In this document: piece after piece, positions 45,010-54,811 of the stretch
Layout of the letters: the number at the start of each line of letters is the position of its first letter
How positions within the stretch are numbered: position 1 is the stretch's first letter
Assembly: GCF_000834635.1 (NCBI RefSeq)
Contig: NZ_JXQV01000012.1
Coordinates: forward strand, 310,001-374,000
Direction of reading: 5' to 3'
From: Agrobacterium tumefaciens
GTDB taxonomy: Bacteria > Pseudomonadota > Alphaproteobacteria > Rhizobiales > Rhizobiaceae
Length of the DNA stretch: 64,000 nucleotides
Position numbers and translations under genes: made by a program
The notes under the pieces: generated by a model
Told to the model about the DNA's origin: nothing
The model's input: only the letters and a program-made list of their open reading frames with translations
Database searches by the model: none

Positions 45010-45957
45010 ATGAAACGAACGGCGTGGCTTACCCGCAACGCGATGACGCTGGGCACCATTCTTGTGGTTGCGGCCTATGCGGCCTTCATCCACTGGACGT
45101 GGGGGTGGGCAAGTGTGCTCACGCTCTGGAAGCAGGCAGGCTTTGGCGCCATGGCGCTGGCGCTTTTGCTTCTGGTCGGCACCTATGTGCTTCGAACCTG
45201 GCGCATCTATGATTACTTTCGGCATGAAACCGCAGGACGTTTTGCCCCGCTGTTTCGCGTGGTGCAGATCCACAACCTCCTCAACATCATGCTGCCCTTC
45301 CGGTCTGGAGAGACCAGTTTTCCGTTGCTGATGAAGAAGGAATTCGGTGTTCAGCTTGTGCGCGGCACATCAGCGCTTTTCGTGATGCGCCTGTTTGATC
45401 TTCACGCTTTGCTGGCGGCCGCCGGTGTCGGGCTGGCAGTGGAAAAAAGCGACGGCTTGCTGTGGCTTGCTTGGGTTGGTTTTCTGTTACTGCCGCTTCT
45501 GGGATTCAGCGCCCGCGCGCCGCTCTTTCGCATGATCGGGCGCGTCTCGTCGCCCAAAATTTCAAGAATCATCGGCGAGATAGAGGCTGGTCTTCCAGCC
45601 GATATCAGCGCCTTCATGCGGGCCTGGGGCATGACGCTCGTCAACTGGTTCGTCAAAATCGCGGTGCTTGCCTGGGTGCTGATGCTGATGGGAAACATCT
45701 CGCTGACCGCAGGCTTTGGCGGCGCGCTGGGCGGCGAGCTTTCCTCGGTGCTGCCGCTTCACGCGCCGGGTGGTGTTGGCACCTATCCTGCCGGAATAAC
45801 GGCAGGCGCCGTTGGCTTTGGCGCGGAAGCGGGCGAGGGCTTGCTGTCTTCGCTTGCCCAGGCCGCCGTCAATGTTCACCTGCTGGTTATCGTCTCATCG
45901 CTGGTGGGAACAACTCTGGCGCTGTTTGTGCCCGTGAAAAGGCTGCGCCAGAGCTGA
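45010..45957 (+). CDS. LPG-synthase-TM/YbhN-like membrane protein
   Basis: This is a 315-residue membrane protein with about eight helices and the shared UPF0104/lysylphosphatidylglycerol synthetase transmembrane signature: VQIHNLLNIMLPFRSGETSFPLLMK, RLFDLHALL and LPLHAPGGVGTYPAG. The ATG at 45010 is used; the seven codons upstream are poorly supported. Relatives act as flippases or accessory factors for lipids or polyprenyl-linked sugars. It is divergent from the GT2/GT39 pair and likely works with it. The stop lies 3 bases before the AMP nucleosidase stop on the opposite strand. Confidence 0.82.
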   Translation: MKRTAWLTRNAMTLGTILVVAAYAAFIHWTWGWASVLTLWKQAGFGAMALALLLLVGTYVLRTWRIYDYFRHETAGRFAPLFRVVQIHNLLNIMLPFRSGETSFPLLMKKEFGVQLVRGTSALFVMRLFDLHALLAAAGVGLAVEKSDGLLWLAWVGFLLLPLLGFSARAPLFRMIGRVSSPKISRIIGEIEAGLPADISAFMRAWGMTLVNWFVKIAVLAWVLMLMGNISLTAGFGGALGGELSSVLPLHAPGGVGTYPAGITAGAVGFGAEAGEGLLSSLAQAAVNVHLLVIVSSLVGTTLALFVPVKRLRQS

Positions 45958-45960
45958 GGC

Positions 45961-47466
45961 CTATTGAAACGCCGTTTCGTAGAAGCTTCTCAATTTGCGC
46001 GAATGCAGGGTTTCCGTCGGCATAGCCGCCAGCTTCTGCACAGCGCGGATGCCGATTTGCAGATGCTGCGAGACTTGCGTCTTATAGAACTCCGTTGCCA
46101 TGCCTGGCAGCTTCAGTTCCCCATGCAAAGGCTTGTCGGATACGCAGAGCAGCGTGCCGTAAGGCACACGGAAGCGGAAGCCATTGGCCGCGATGGTGGC
46201 CGATTCCATATCCAGTGCAATGGCGCGTGCCTGCGACAGGCGCTTGACGGGGCCAGCCTGATCGCGAAGTTCCCAGTTGCGGTTATCGATGGTGGCAACG
46301 GTGCCGGTGCGCATGATGCGCTTCAGCTCGAAACCCTCATAACCGGTGACTTCGGCCACCGCACCCTCCAGCGCCATTTGCACTTCGGCCAGAGCCGGGA
46401 TCGGCACCCAGACGGGCAGGTCGTCATCCAGAACGTGGTCTTCACGCATATAGGCGTGCGCCAGAACGTAATCGCCCAGACGCTGGCTGTTGCGAAGGCC
46501 CGCGCAGTGGCCAACCATCAGCCACGCATGCGGACGCAGCACGGCAATGTGGTCCGTGATCGTCTTGGCGTTGGAAGGGCCGACGCCGATATTGACCAGC
46601 GTGATGCCCGCATGGCCCTTTTTCTTCAGGTGATAGGCTGGCATCTGCGGCAGGCGCCCCAGCGTCATATCTGTTGTCGGCCGGTCCGAACCGGCTAGCG
46701 TGACGATGTTGCCGGGCTCCACGAATTCCGTATAGCCTTCTCCACCATCGGCCATGATCTTGCGCGCCCAAGAGGCGAACTCATCAATGTAGAATTGATA
46801 GTTGGTAAACAGAACGAAATTCTGGAAGTGGTTGGCGCTGGTGGCCGTGTAGTGGCTGAGCCGCGCCAGCGAATAATCGATGCGCTGCGCTGTAAACGGA
46901 GCAAGCGGCGCGGGTTCGCCCGGAACCTGATCATATTCGCCGTTGGCAATCAGATCGTCGGTATTGTTGAGGTCAGGCGTATCGAACAGATCACGCAACG
47001 GAACATCGGCCAGCGAGGACGCCGCCGACGCTTCAACGAATGCGCCTTCGCCAAAAGCAAAATGCAGCGGGATGGGCGTGGACGATTCAGCAATGGTGAC
47101 GTGAACGCTGTGGTTCTTGATCAAAAGGCCCAACTGCTCTTTTAGGTAATGGCGAAACAGCTTGGGGCGGGTGATCGTCGTTGTATAGACGCCGGGTGAT
47201 GTGACGTGGCCGTAGGACAACCTCGAATCGACATGGCCGAAGCTGGATGTTTCGATGCTGACCTGAGGATAACAGGCACGGTAGCGGCCCGTAATCGGCG
47301 CACCCTGCGCCAGATCAGTGAAGGACTTGATGAGGAATTCGGTGTTGCGCTCATAAAGCGCGGTCAAGGCATCTACCGCCGCGGCCGGATCAGTGAAAGT
47401 CCGGGGCGCGAAGGGCTCGGGCGTGATGAAAGCGAGGTGCGAGATGGTGTGCTTTGCTATTGTCAT
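45961..47466 (-). CDS. amn: AMP nucleosidase
   Basis: Amn cleaves AMP to adenine and ribose 5-phosphate and helps adjust adenylate pools. The 501-residue length fits the bacterial enzyme (about 484 in E. coli). The N-terminal regulatory part has the PKLFRHYLKEQL block, and the C-terminal purine-nucleoside phosphorylase-like domain shows TLVNIGVGPSNAKTITDHIAVLRP, MVGHCAGLRNSQRLGDYVLA, and the nucleoside-binding MESATIAANG. The ATG at 47466 is supported by the domain start. The gene is convergent with the YbhN-like gene. Confidence 0.95.
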   Translation of the reverse strand: MTIAKHTISHLAFITPEPFAPRTFTDPAAAVDALTALYERNTEFLIKSFTDLAQGAPITGRYRACYPQVSIETSSFGHVDSRLSYGHVTSPGVYTTTITRPKLFRHYLKEQLGLLIKNHSVHVTIAESSTPIPLHFAFGEGAFVEASAASSLADVPLRDLFDTPDLNNTDDLIANGEYDQVPGEPAPLAPFTAQRIDYSLARLSHYTATSANHFQNFVLFTNYQFYIDEFASWARKIMADGGEGYTEFVEPGNIVTLAGSDRPTTDMTLGRLPQMPAYHLKKKGHAGITLVNIGVGPSNAKTITDHIAVLRPHAWLMVGHCAGLRNSQRLGDYVLAHAYMREDHVLDDDLPVWVPIPALAEVQMALEGAVAEVTGYEGFELKRIMRTGTVATIDNRNWELRDQAGPVKRLSQARAIALDMESATIAANGFRFRVPYGTLLCVSDKPLHGELKLPGMATEFYKTQVSQHLQIGIRAVQKLAAMPTETLHSRKLRSFYETAFQ

Positions 47467-47560
47467 GGCCCATTATAGAGAGCCAATTTCGACAGGCAAG
47501 CGACAGAAATATGTGCGTTTCAAAAATACGCGGGAAAAATCCAGTCACCACGCGCCTTCG

Positions 47561-47752
47561 CTAGAGGGTCACCGAGCAATGGTTGGAAAGGCTGTGCTGG
47601 CAGGCAATCGAAGCGCCCACATTCACCCGCTGGAAGCTCCTGTTAGGATTGACCACCAGAGCCGCGAAAGACATGGCAAAAATCGCCATCAACAACACGA
47701 TGATCGTAAAACGCCGAACCAGTATCGTCATGTCCATTCCCCTTCTCGTCAT
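47561..47752 (-). CDS. Small single-helix membrane protein
   Basis: This is a 63-residue product starting at ATG 47752, which has a near-perfect AGGAGG seven bases upstream; a second AAGGGG precedes an internal ATG at 47737. It has a positively charged N terminus, one hydrophobic helix (about residues 14-33, IIVLLMAIFAMSF), and a polar tail with two cysteines. No family is recognised. The strong ribosome site and the helix argue that it is real. It may be a short inner membrane or lipid-associated protein. Confidence 0.6.
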   Translation of the reverse strand: MTRRGMDMTILVRRFTIIVLLMAIFAMSFAALVVNPNRSFQRVNVGASIACQHSLSNHCSVTL

Positions 47753-47932
47753 GGTCTTCCCTCCTGTTGAGCATGACATTGCCACAGTGGGACTGAACCG
47801 ACGCTGAGGGTCGGGTTCATGTAAGGTTCAGGGTGATTAACAGGGGGGAGTGCGGGGGTATGGTCCATCGCACACGTTGCCGTTCATCCTTCCGCCGCTC
47901 ATGGGGGATGAAGCGGCGGAGGACGTCAGGTT

Positions 47933-49207
<1,275 letters not shown>

Positions 49208-49281
49208 CTAGGAGTGTCACTCCGCGCCGTGCCGCCTTGGTGCTGCGCGGGAAAGACGCAGGCAATGCTCAAGGACATCAA

Positions 49282-49518
49282 GTGAAAATTATCAAACTGC
49301 TTACAATCGTGCTGATCGCCGCCGTGGCTATATTCGGCTATCGCTGGTACGGCTACGTGACCAACACCGAAAGCCCCTACGACGAAGTGGGTATCGAGCT
49401 GAACAGCCGCATGCCAGGCCCGATCAACAAATGGGGCTGCGACAAGCTGCACGAAACATTTGCCAATGTGCTGCCACCCTATGGCTGCCAGGCCGGTGAC
49501 GGAACCCAGTGGCGCTGA
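49282..49518 (+). CDS. Small exported protein with conserved cysteines
   Basis: This is a 78-residue protein read from GTG 49282, with AAGGA just upstream; an earlier in-frame ATG is less well placed. It has an N-terminal helix (about residues 3-20) that could be a signal anchor, followed by a short periplasmic part with KWGCDKL and PYGCQAGD, two cysteines that may pair. I do not recognise the family. It is followed by a bidirectional terminator shared with the DUF2147 gene. Confidence 0.65.
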   Translation: MKIIKLLTIVLIAAVAIFGYRWYGYVTNTESPYDEVGIELNSRMPGPINKWGCDKLHETFANVLPPYGCQAGDGTQWR

Positions 49519-49547
49519 TGAGCTGAGGTTCAGCGATAGCACGAATC

Positions 49548-49574
49548 AAAAAGGCGCCGCAGTGGCGCCTTTTT
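49548..49574. terminator. Bidirectional terminator
   Basis: AAAAAGGCGCC and GGCGCCTTTTT pair perfectly around the loop GCAGT. It has a U-tract on both strands and lies 30 bases after the plus-strand gene and 17 bases after the minus-strand DUF2147 gene, so it ends both. Confidence 0.9.
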
Positions 49575-49591
49575 CAATCTTCGCAGGCTTC

Positions 49592-49930
49592 TTAGAGGCG
49601 CGACCATGTCTGTGATTTGCACAGCACCTTGAGGACGCAACCCTTCATGCTCAGTGATTTGCCGGAAACGGTTCCGGTGCCTGCATAGGTTTTGTCGTTG
49701 GCCGGATCGGTAATCTCGCCGGAATAGCTGTTGCCGGAGCCGCTCATCTTGCCAATCTGTTTTCCGGCATGTTTGCCAGTCTTCAAGGTTACGCAGAAAG
49801 CGGAACCACAGGGCGCGATGACTGCGGTTTCTCCGCTCGCCGTCTTCCAGTTACCCTCGATCGATTCTGCAGCGATGGCGCTGCCACCCACCAGCAATGC
49901 GGCAACAGCCACGATCATCATTCTCTTCAT
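49592..49930 (-). CDS. DUF2147 family exported protein
   Basis: This is a 112-residue secreted protein starting at ATG 49930, which follows GGAGGTCCAT. The signal peptide covers about residues 1-20 (ending AIAA). The mature part has the DUF2147 pattern: IEGNWKTASGETAVIAPCG, the small beta-sheet middle, and CVLKVLCKSQTWSRL at the end, with four cysteines. The role of the family is unknown. An ACGT-type palindrome lies 80 bases upstream of the start, similar to the one before ETF-QO. Confidence 0.85.
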   Translation of the reverse strand: MKRMMIVAVAALLVGGSAIAAESIEGNWKTASGETAVIAPCGSAFCVTLKTGKHAGKQIGKMSGSGNSYSGEITDPANDKTYAGTGTVSGKSLSMKGCVLKVLCKSQTWSRL

Positions 49931-50428
49931 ATGGACCTCCCAATCCAGTTGCATGCGAATTCGGACATGCGGCATTCAGCACGCGCAACTCCAACACGCA
50001 GATTTATAGTTTACGTGAACGTAAAAGGAAATACGAGCAAGCAGTGAATCCGCTGATTTTTGCGGGACTTTGCTCGAGAAAATACCGACAGGAAAAAGCG
50101 CAGCTTCCAACGTGGTTACGGAAGGGTTGAATTTCATCTGTAAACTTTTCGTAAAAATGGACCGATAATCCTTAATTTCCGGGGCTTGTGATATTTAACA
50201 AAAACCCAACTTTACCAATCGTTTGGACTTTGTTTGGCTCCTATTAATCATGGATTTTAAGCGCCCGTTGAAGCCCATTTGGCATAGTGGGGACATCGAA
50301 AGAGCAGGGCTAACCTGCCGACGGAAAAGGCCAGAACAAGCCGCATAAGACGGTAAGGCCTCAACCGGTAAAGCTCCCACAGAGGGGTTGTCGTCAAAAA
50401 TGCTAACGGGCAAACAGGGTATAGAAAA
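49931..50428. other. Intergenic region with a perfect ACGT palindrome
   Basis: This 498-base region separates the divergent DUF2147 and Sel1 genes. It contains the palindrome at 50010-50025. The part from 50140 to 50230 is AT-rich and may hold the promoter of the Sel1 gene. I see no supported reading frame. Confidence 0.55.
50010..50025. promoter_or_regulatory. Perfect ACGT-type palindrome, possible LiuR-like operator
   Basis: TTTACGT-GA-ACGTAAA is an exact 7-bp inverted repeat with a 2-base centre, 80 bases before the DUF2147 start. It shares both arm sequences with the site at 26349-26364. The regulator is not in the window. Confidence 0.5.
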
Positions 50429-50695
50429 ATGGCACGCTTTGAAGTTCGCGATATCGAAATGGCCGTCGCCGGTGGGCAAAGCCGCGCTGATGTGTTTTGC
50501 AATCTGGGCCTGATCTACGCGACAGGCCGGGGCTGCCCGGTGGACCTCATTGCTGCCCACAAATGGCTCAACATCGCCGCGATCAAGGGTTCGGAAAGAG
50601 CAGCCTCGCTGCGCGCCGACCTTGCCCGCAACATGAGTAAGGCAGATCTCGCGACCGCACTCAGCGCGGCTCGCACCTGGATGACATCACACTGA
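50429..50695 (+). CDS. Small Sel1-repeat protein
   Basis: This is an 88-residue protein with a Sel1-like repeat (ADVFCNLGLIYATGRGCPVDLIAAHKWLNIAA), the alpha/alpha motif used for protein-protein contacts. It is cytosolic and has no signal. The ribosome site before the ATG is poor. A strong terminator at 50852 ends the transcript. The short length means only one and a half repeats are present; its binding partner is unknown. Confidence 0.75.
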   Translation: MARFEVRDIEMAVAGGQSRADVFCNLGLIYATGRGCPVDLIAAHKWLNIAAIKGSERAASLRADLARNMSKADLATALSAARTWMTSH

Positions 50696-50851
50696 TGCCA
50701 GCAAGTGCCTTGCACTGACCTGAAAAGGTGAAATTCAAAAAGACAGAGCGGTCAGCACCGCCATGTTTCTCTCCAGTTCCCTCCAGTCCTGGCAGGCAAA
50801 CAATCATAAGCCCGAATGGGCATGCGGTCAGATCCACACCGCGACATCATA

Positions 50852-50890
50852 AACCGTGACCGGCAGAAACAAGGCCGGCACGGTTTTTTG
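50852..50890 (+). terminator. Rho-independent terminator after the Sel1 gene
   Basis: AACCGTG-a-CCGGC pairs with GCCGG-CACGGTT around a loop and is followed by TTTTGTTGTT. It stands just before the end of the convergent aminotransferase gene. Confidence 0.85.
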
Positions 50891-50899
50891 TTGTTCAAC

Positions 50900-52012
50900 T
50901 CAGCCCAGTGTTTTCAGGACCTTCGGCAGGGCATCTGCAAACAGAGCCATCATATTGTCCGGTCCTGCGCTGACGCGGATGCAGCGGTTGAGTGGCTCAA
51001 CGCCCGGCATGCGGATGAACACGCCGTGGTCCATCAGTCCATCTACGATAGCCTTGGCATAGGCGCCGTCCCGGCGGCAATCGATGGTGACGAAATTGGT
51101 CGCCGAGGGCAGGGGTGACAGACCATTGTCGCGCGCGATGGCACTGATGCGCTCGCGGGCATTCGCAATGCGTTTCACCACATCACGCAGATAGACCTGA
51201 TCCTTCAGCGCAGCCAGTGCGGCGGCGACCGAGACACGGGGCATGCCGAAATGGTTGCGGATCTTGTCAAAGGCCTGCGCATTGCCAAGCGTGCCGATGG
51301 CGTAACCGACACGCGCGCCTGCCAGGCCGTAAGCCTTGGAGAAGGTGCGCATGCGCAGCACATTGGGCATGCCGATCATGGCGCGAACACTGGGAATGGC
51401 GCTCTCTGGGGCGGTTTCGCAATAGGCTTCATCCAGAATCAGCAGACAGCTTTCCGGCAGTGCCTTTGCAAATGTCAGCACTTCGCTTGCTTCCCACCAG
51501 CTTCCCATGGGGTTGTCCGGGTTGGCGAAGTAGACAAGCGGTGCATTCTCTTTCTTGACGAGATCCAGCAGGCCATCGAGGTTCTCGTGATCATCGAGAT
51601 AGGGCGTCGTGACCAGACGCCCGCCATAGCCGTTGACGTGATAGTTGAAGGTGGGGTAGCCGCCAAAGGACGTGACGACGGGCGTGCCCGGTTCCACCAC
51701 CAGCCGCACGATTTCGCCCAGCAAGCCATCCACGCCGTTGCCCACGGCGATGTTGTCGCGCGAAATGCCGTGATAAATGGCCAGCGCCTCGCGCAAGTCG
51801 AAGTTTTCTGGGTCTGCATACATCCACGTTTCGGATGCGGCCTGCTTCATGGCTTCGAGAACGGAAGGCGCAGGGCCAAACCCGCTTTCGTTTGCTCCAA
51901 TCCGCGCTTTGACGAGAAGCTTGCGGTTACGCTCGATCGCCTCCGGCCCGACGAATGGAACCGATGCAGGAAGCGCAGCAGACAGCGATGTGAAGCGGGA
52001 AAATGCGGACAT
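50900..52012 (-). CDS. HisC-like PLP aminotransferase
   Basis: This is a 370-residue fold type I aminotransferase of the histidinol-phosphate/aromatic group. Visible motifs are ANESGFGPAPSVLEAM, the AVGNGVDGLLGEIVRLVVEPG block, NPDNPMGSWW, ILDEAYCE, and the Schiff-base lysine in RTFSKAYGLAGARVGY, with the C-terminal arginine in CIRVSAG. It may act on histidinol phosphate or on an aromatic amino acid; it is not in a his operon here, so I give no symbol. The ribosome site is weak. Confidence 0.84.
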   Translation of the reverse strand: MSAFSRFTSLSAALPASVPFVGPEAIERNRKLLVKARIGANESGFGPAPSVLEAMKQAASETWMYADPENFDLREALAIYHGISRDNIAVGNGVDGLLGEIVRLVVEPGTPVVTSFGGYPTFNYHVNGYGGRLVTTPYLDDHENLDGLLDLVKKENAPLVYFANPDNPMGSWWEASEVLTFAKALPESCLLILDEAYCETAPESAIPSVRAMIGMPNVLRMRTFSKAYGLAGARVGYAIGTLGNAQAFDKIRNHFGMPRVSVAAALAALKDQVYLRDVVKRIANARERISAIARDNGLSPLPSATNFVTIDCRRDGAYAKAIVDGLMDHGVFIRMPGVEPLNRCIRVSAGPDNMMALFADALPKVLKTLG

Positions 52013-52143
52013 TTCAGAGGGTTCCGTTATCCGTTAATGAGACGGCACCAGCATAGAATCAATATTGGCCCGCGCAAGGCAGGCCAATTGAATTTGCTTG
52101 AGTTTTGATAGGTTTTCCCCGCTGGACGGAAAACGGTCCTGCT

Positions 52144-52497
52144 TCACATGTTCATTTCAAAACTGAGGCGACGAACGTGATGCAGAAACTCGGTATCGAT
52201 CAGCATGTTGAAGCCAACCGTTGCCTTTTCCTCTTCCCGGCGGATCAGCGTGCAACCGATTTCATCGCGAATGCCAAGAACTTCCAGATAGAAGTTTGTC
52301 GGCAGATCCAGATGCGGGCTGACCTCAATATCGGCACCATAAAGCGAGATATTGCGGATGAGGCAGCGCATCGTGTTGCGCGCGCTGAGGTGATGACCGA
52401 TGAAGGTTATCTTCCCGGGACGATCAACCAGAAACTTCTCATACATCTGGTCGTGTGGAACGGCGTCGTTTGCTCTGATGTTTACGTTTAGCGCCAT
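52144..52497 (-). CDS. PilZ-domain-like protein
   Basis: This is a 117-residue single-domain protein with a PilZ-like core: RNISLYGADIEV (matching the D/NxSxxG motif), LPTNFYLEV and an EKATVGFNM strand. The N-terminal RxxxR arginine motif that contacts cyclic di-GMP is not apparent. It could therefore bind the nucleotide weakly or act only as a structural PilZ. Such proteins are common in rhizobia. It stands alone between an aminotransferase and a ferredoxin reductase gene. Confidence 0.68.
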   Translation of the reverse strand: MALNVNIRANDAVPHDQMYEKFLVDRPGKITFIGHHLSARNTMRCLIRNISLYGADIEVSPHLDLPTNFYLEVLGIRDEIGCTLIRREEEKATVGFNMLIDTEFLHHVRRLSFEMNM

Positions 52498-52780
52498 GAC
52501 AACCTCCCGATTGTCTCTTGTCCTGATGTTAACAATAAGCTCGTTTCATTGCCAAAAGCTGAAGGAAAACGTTAGAAACGAAACGTTTCTGCCACGTTAT
52601 GCCACAGCGGCATGTTTTTTTCGAACCGGTATCATCGATTGAAACGTCTATAGTCTCATTAGGTTGCGCCAGACTGTTCAAGACGCCGGTGATCAGCCCA
52701 GTTTGCCGACCTTTAGCGGGTTGACGCGCTGCGTACTTGTCGTTACGCCTTCAGCATATCATGGACTGATGGAGCAGCAA

Positions 52781-53998
52781 ATGTCGCGCACACTCGTCAT
52801 TGTCGGTGCGGGCCAAGCCGCATTTTCCCTTGCCGCCAAACTGCGGACCTTGAAGGATGACAGGCCGATCACGATCATCGGGTCCGAAGATGTTCTGCCA
52901 TACCAGCGGCCGCCGCTTTCCAAAAAATATCTGATGGGGGACATGACCTTTGACCGCTTGCTGTTTCGCGGCGCCGAATGGTTTGCGGAAAACAATGTCG
53001 ATATTCGCCTGTCCACCTGGGTGGAAGAGGTGGACCGCGCATCAAAGATCGTACGCATGCAGGATGGCAGCACGCTTGAATATGACAAGCTGGCACTGGC
53101 CACCGGTTCCTCCCCGCGAACCCTGCCTGCCGGTGTGGGTGGCGACCTCGACGGTGTGTTGACCGTGCGAGACAAGCGCGACGCCGACCGCCTGATGCAG
53201 GATATGAAGCCGGGACGCCGCCTGCTGGTCATCGGCGGTGGTTATATCGGGCTGGAAGCTGCGGCGGTTGCGCGGCAACTGGGGCTCGAAGTCACGCTCA
53301 TCGAAATGGCTGATCGCATCCTGCAGCGGGTGGCATCCAGCCAGACCGCCGCCATCATGCGCGATATTCACGAGGCACACGGCGTATCGATACGGGAAAA
53401 GACCGGCCTTGTGCGGCTGATCGGCACCGATGGGCACGTCAGCGCCGCCGAACTGTCTGACGGCTCAACGCTGGATGTGGATTTCGTCATCGTCGGCATC
53501 GGCGTTCTGCCGAATGACCGGCTGGCGCGTGATTCGGGTCTCGATATTGGCAACGGCATTCTCGTCGATGAATTCACCCGCACCTCGGACCCGGATATTC
53601 ATGCCATGGGCGATTGCGCGCTTCTGCCATTGAACGGTGAGAAGGTGCGGATCGAATCGGTCCAGAATGCCGTCGATCAGGCCGAAGCCGCAGCGCTCGT
53701 TCTTTCCGGCGATGAAAAGCCTTACCAGCCCAAGCCATGGTTCTGGTCGGACCAATATGATGTGAAGCTGCAGATCGCCGGTTTCAACGCGGGTTATGAC
53801 GAGACCGTGTTGCGGCCCGGTCAGCGCGAAGGCAGCCACTCCATCTGGTATTTCCGCCAGGGCCGCTTCATCGCTGTGGATGCCATCAATGATGCCAAGG
53901 CCTATGTGAGCGGTAAGAAACTGCTCGATCTGGGCAAGGAGCCTGATCGCGCCGTGCTTGCCGACCATTCCGCTGACCTGAAACTGCTGCTCGCCTAG
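52781..53998 (+). CDS. FAD-dependent ferredoxin reductase
   Basis: This is a 405-residue pyridine nucleotide-disulphide reductase-type flavoprotein resembling the ferredoxin/rhodocoxin/putidaredoxin reductases, which pass electrons from NADH to a small iron-sulfur protein. The ATG at 52781 follows GGAGCAGCAA; an ATG at 52769 is possible. FAD motif VIVGAGQAAFSLAAKL, the YQRPPLSKKYLMG contact, the NAD motif IGGGYIGLEAAAVARQLG, and GDCALLPL are visible. The HpcH/HpaI aldolase gene follows 11 bases later in the same direction. Confidence 0.92.
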   Translation: MSRTLVIVGAGQAAFSLAAKLRTLKDDRPITIIGSEDVLPYQRPPLSKKYLMGDMTFDRLLFRGAEWFAENNVDIRLSTWVEEVDRASKIVRMQDGSTLEYDKLALATGSSPRTLPAGVGGDLDGVLTVRDKRDADRLMQDMKPGRRLLVIGGGYIGLEAAAVARQLGLEVTLIEMADRILQRVASSQTAAIMRDIHEAHGVSIREKTGLVRLIGTDGHVSAAELSDGSTLDVDFVIVGIGVLPNDRLARDSGLDIGNGILVDEFTRTSDPDIHAMGDCALLPLNGEKVRIESVQNAVDQAEAAALVLSGDEKPYQPKPWFWSDQYDVKLQIAGFNAGYDETVLRPGQREGSHSIWYFRQGRFIAVDAINDAKAYVSGKKLLDLGKEPDRAVLADHSADLKLLLA

Positions 53999-54009
53999 GA
54001 GAATTGCCG

Positions 54010-54804
54010 ATGCTGGCCAAAGAAAATCGCTTCAAGACCGCCATTCAGCAGGGCAAGCCGCAAATCGGCTTGTGGCTAGATATGGCTGAGGCCATCACAG
54101 CCGAAATCGCCGGGACCGCAGGTTTCGACTGGCTCGTGATCGATGGCGAACACGGGCCTAACGATCTGCGTAGTATCATTGACCAGCTGCGGGCGCTTGC
54201 CACATCTTCTGCCGAGCCGGTGGTGCGCATTCCCGTTGGCGAAAGCTGGATCATCAAGCAGATGCTGGACGCCGGAGCGCGGACATTGCTTGTGCCGATG
54301 GTTGATTCGGCAGCTGAAGCCGAAGCACTTGTTTCTGCCATGCACTATCCACCACGCGGGATTCGCGGCATGGGGGCCGTCGTGGCAAGAGCGTCAGGTT
54401 TCAATTCGATTGATAATTACGCGCAGACAGCGTCGGACGGGCTTTGCCTGCTGGTGCAGGCCGAAAAGCGTGCAGCGATCGCTGATCTGGACAATATTCT
54501 GAAAGTCGATGGGATCGATGGCGTCTTCATCGGCCCGGCAGACCTCGCAGCCGACATGGGCTATCTTGGGCGAATCGACGAGCCCGAAGTGCAGGACGTC
54601 ATTGAGGCGTCGATTTCCAAGATCGTGGCATCCGGCAAGGCTGCCGGCATTCTGACCTTCAACGAGGTCTACAACAAACGCTACATGGAGCTTGGAGCAT
54701 CATTCGTGGCCGTCGGGGCTGACGTTACGGAGTTCTCAAGCGCGCTCAAATCGCTTTGCGGCCGATATAAAGGTAGAGCAACCGAAAAGCCTTCATCCTA
54801 CTGA
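54010..54804 (+). CDS. HpcH/HpaI class II aldolase
   Basis: This is a 264-residue metal-dependent aldolase of the 4-hydroxy-2-oxoheptanedioate type, which cleaves hydroxy-keto acids to pyruvate or a related keto acid. The ATG at 54010 is preferred because AGGAG lies eight bases before it; a TTG at 54004 is close. Visible features are VIDGEHGPND with the catalytic histidine, the VRIPVGE arginine, the PRGIRG segment, VQAEKR metal glutamate and GPADLAADMG. It probably forms a transcription unit with the ferredoxin reductase. Related families are 2-keto-3-deoxy-L-rhamnonate and glucarate aldolases. Confidence 0.9.
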   Translation: MLAKENRFKTAIQQGKPQIGLWLDMAEAITAEIAGTAGFDWLVIDGEHGPNDLRSIIDQLRALATSSAEPVVRIPVGESWIIKQMLDAGARTLLVPMVDSAAEAEALVSAMHYPPRGIRGMGAVVARASGFNSIDNYAQTASDGLCLLVQAEKRAAIADLDNILKVDGIDGVFIGPADLAADMGYLGRIDEPEVQDVIEASISKIVASGKAAGILTFNEVYNKRYMELGASFVAVGADVTEFSSALKSLCGRYKGRATEKPSSY

Positions 54805-54811
54805 AGGTAGA

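Noticed and set aside
51251-52108. Plus-strand open frame opposite the HisC-like gene
   Set aside because: The minus-strand protein has intact PLP motifs; the plus-strand frame has none and no ribosome site.
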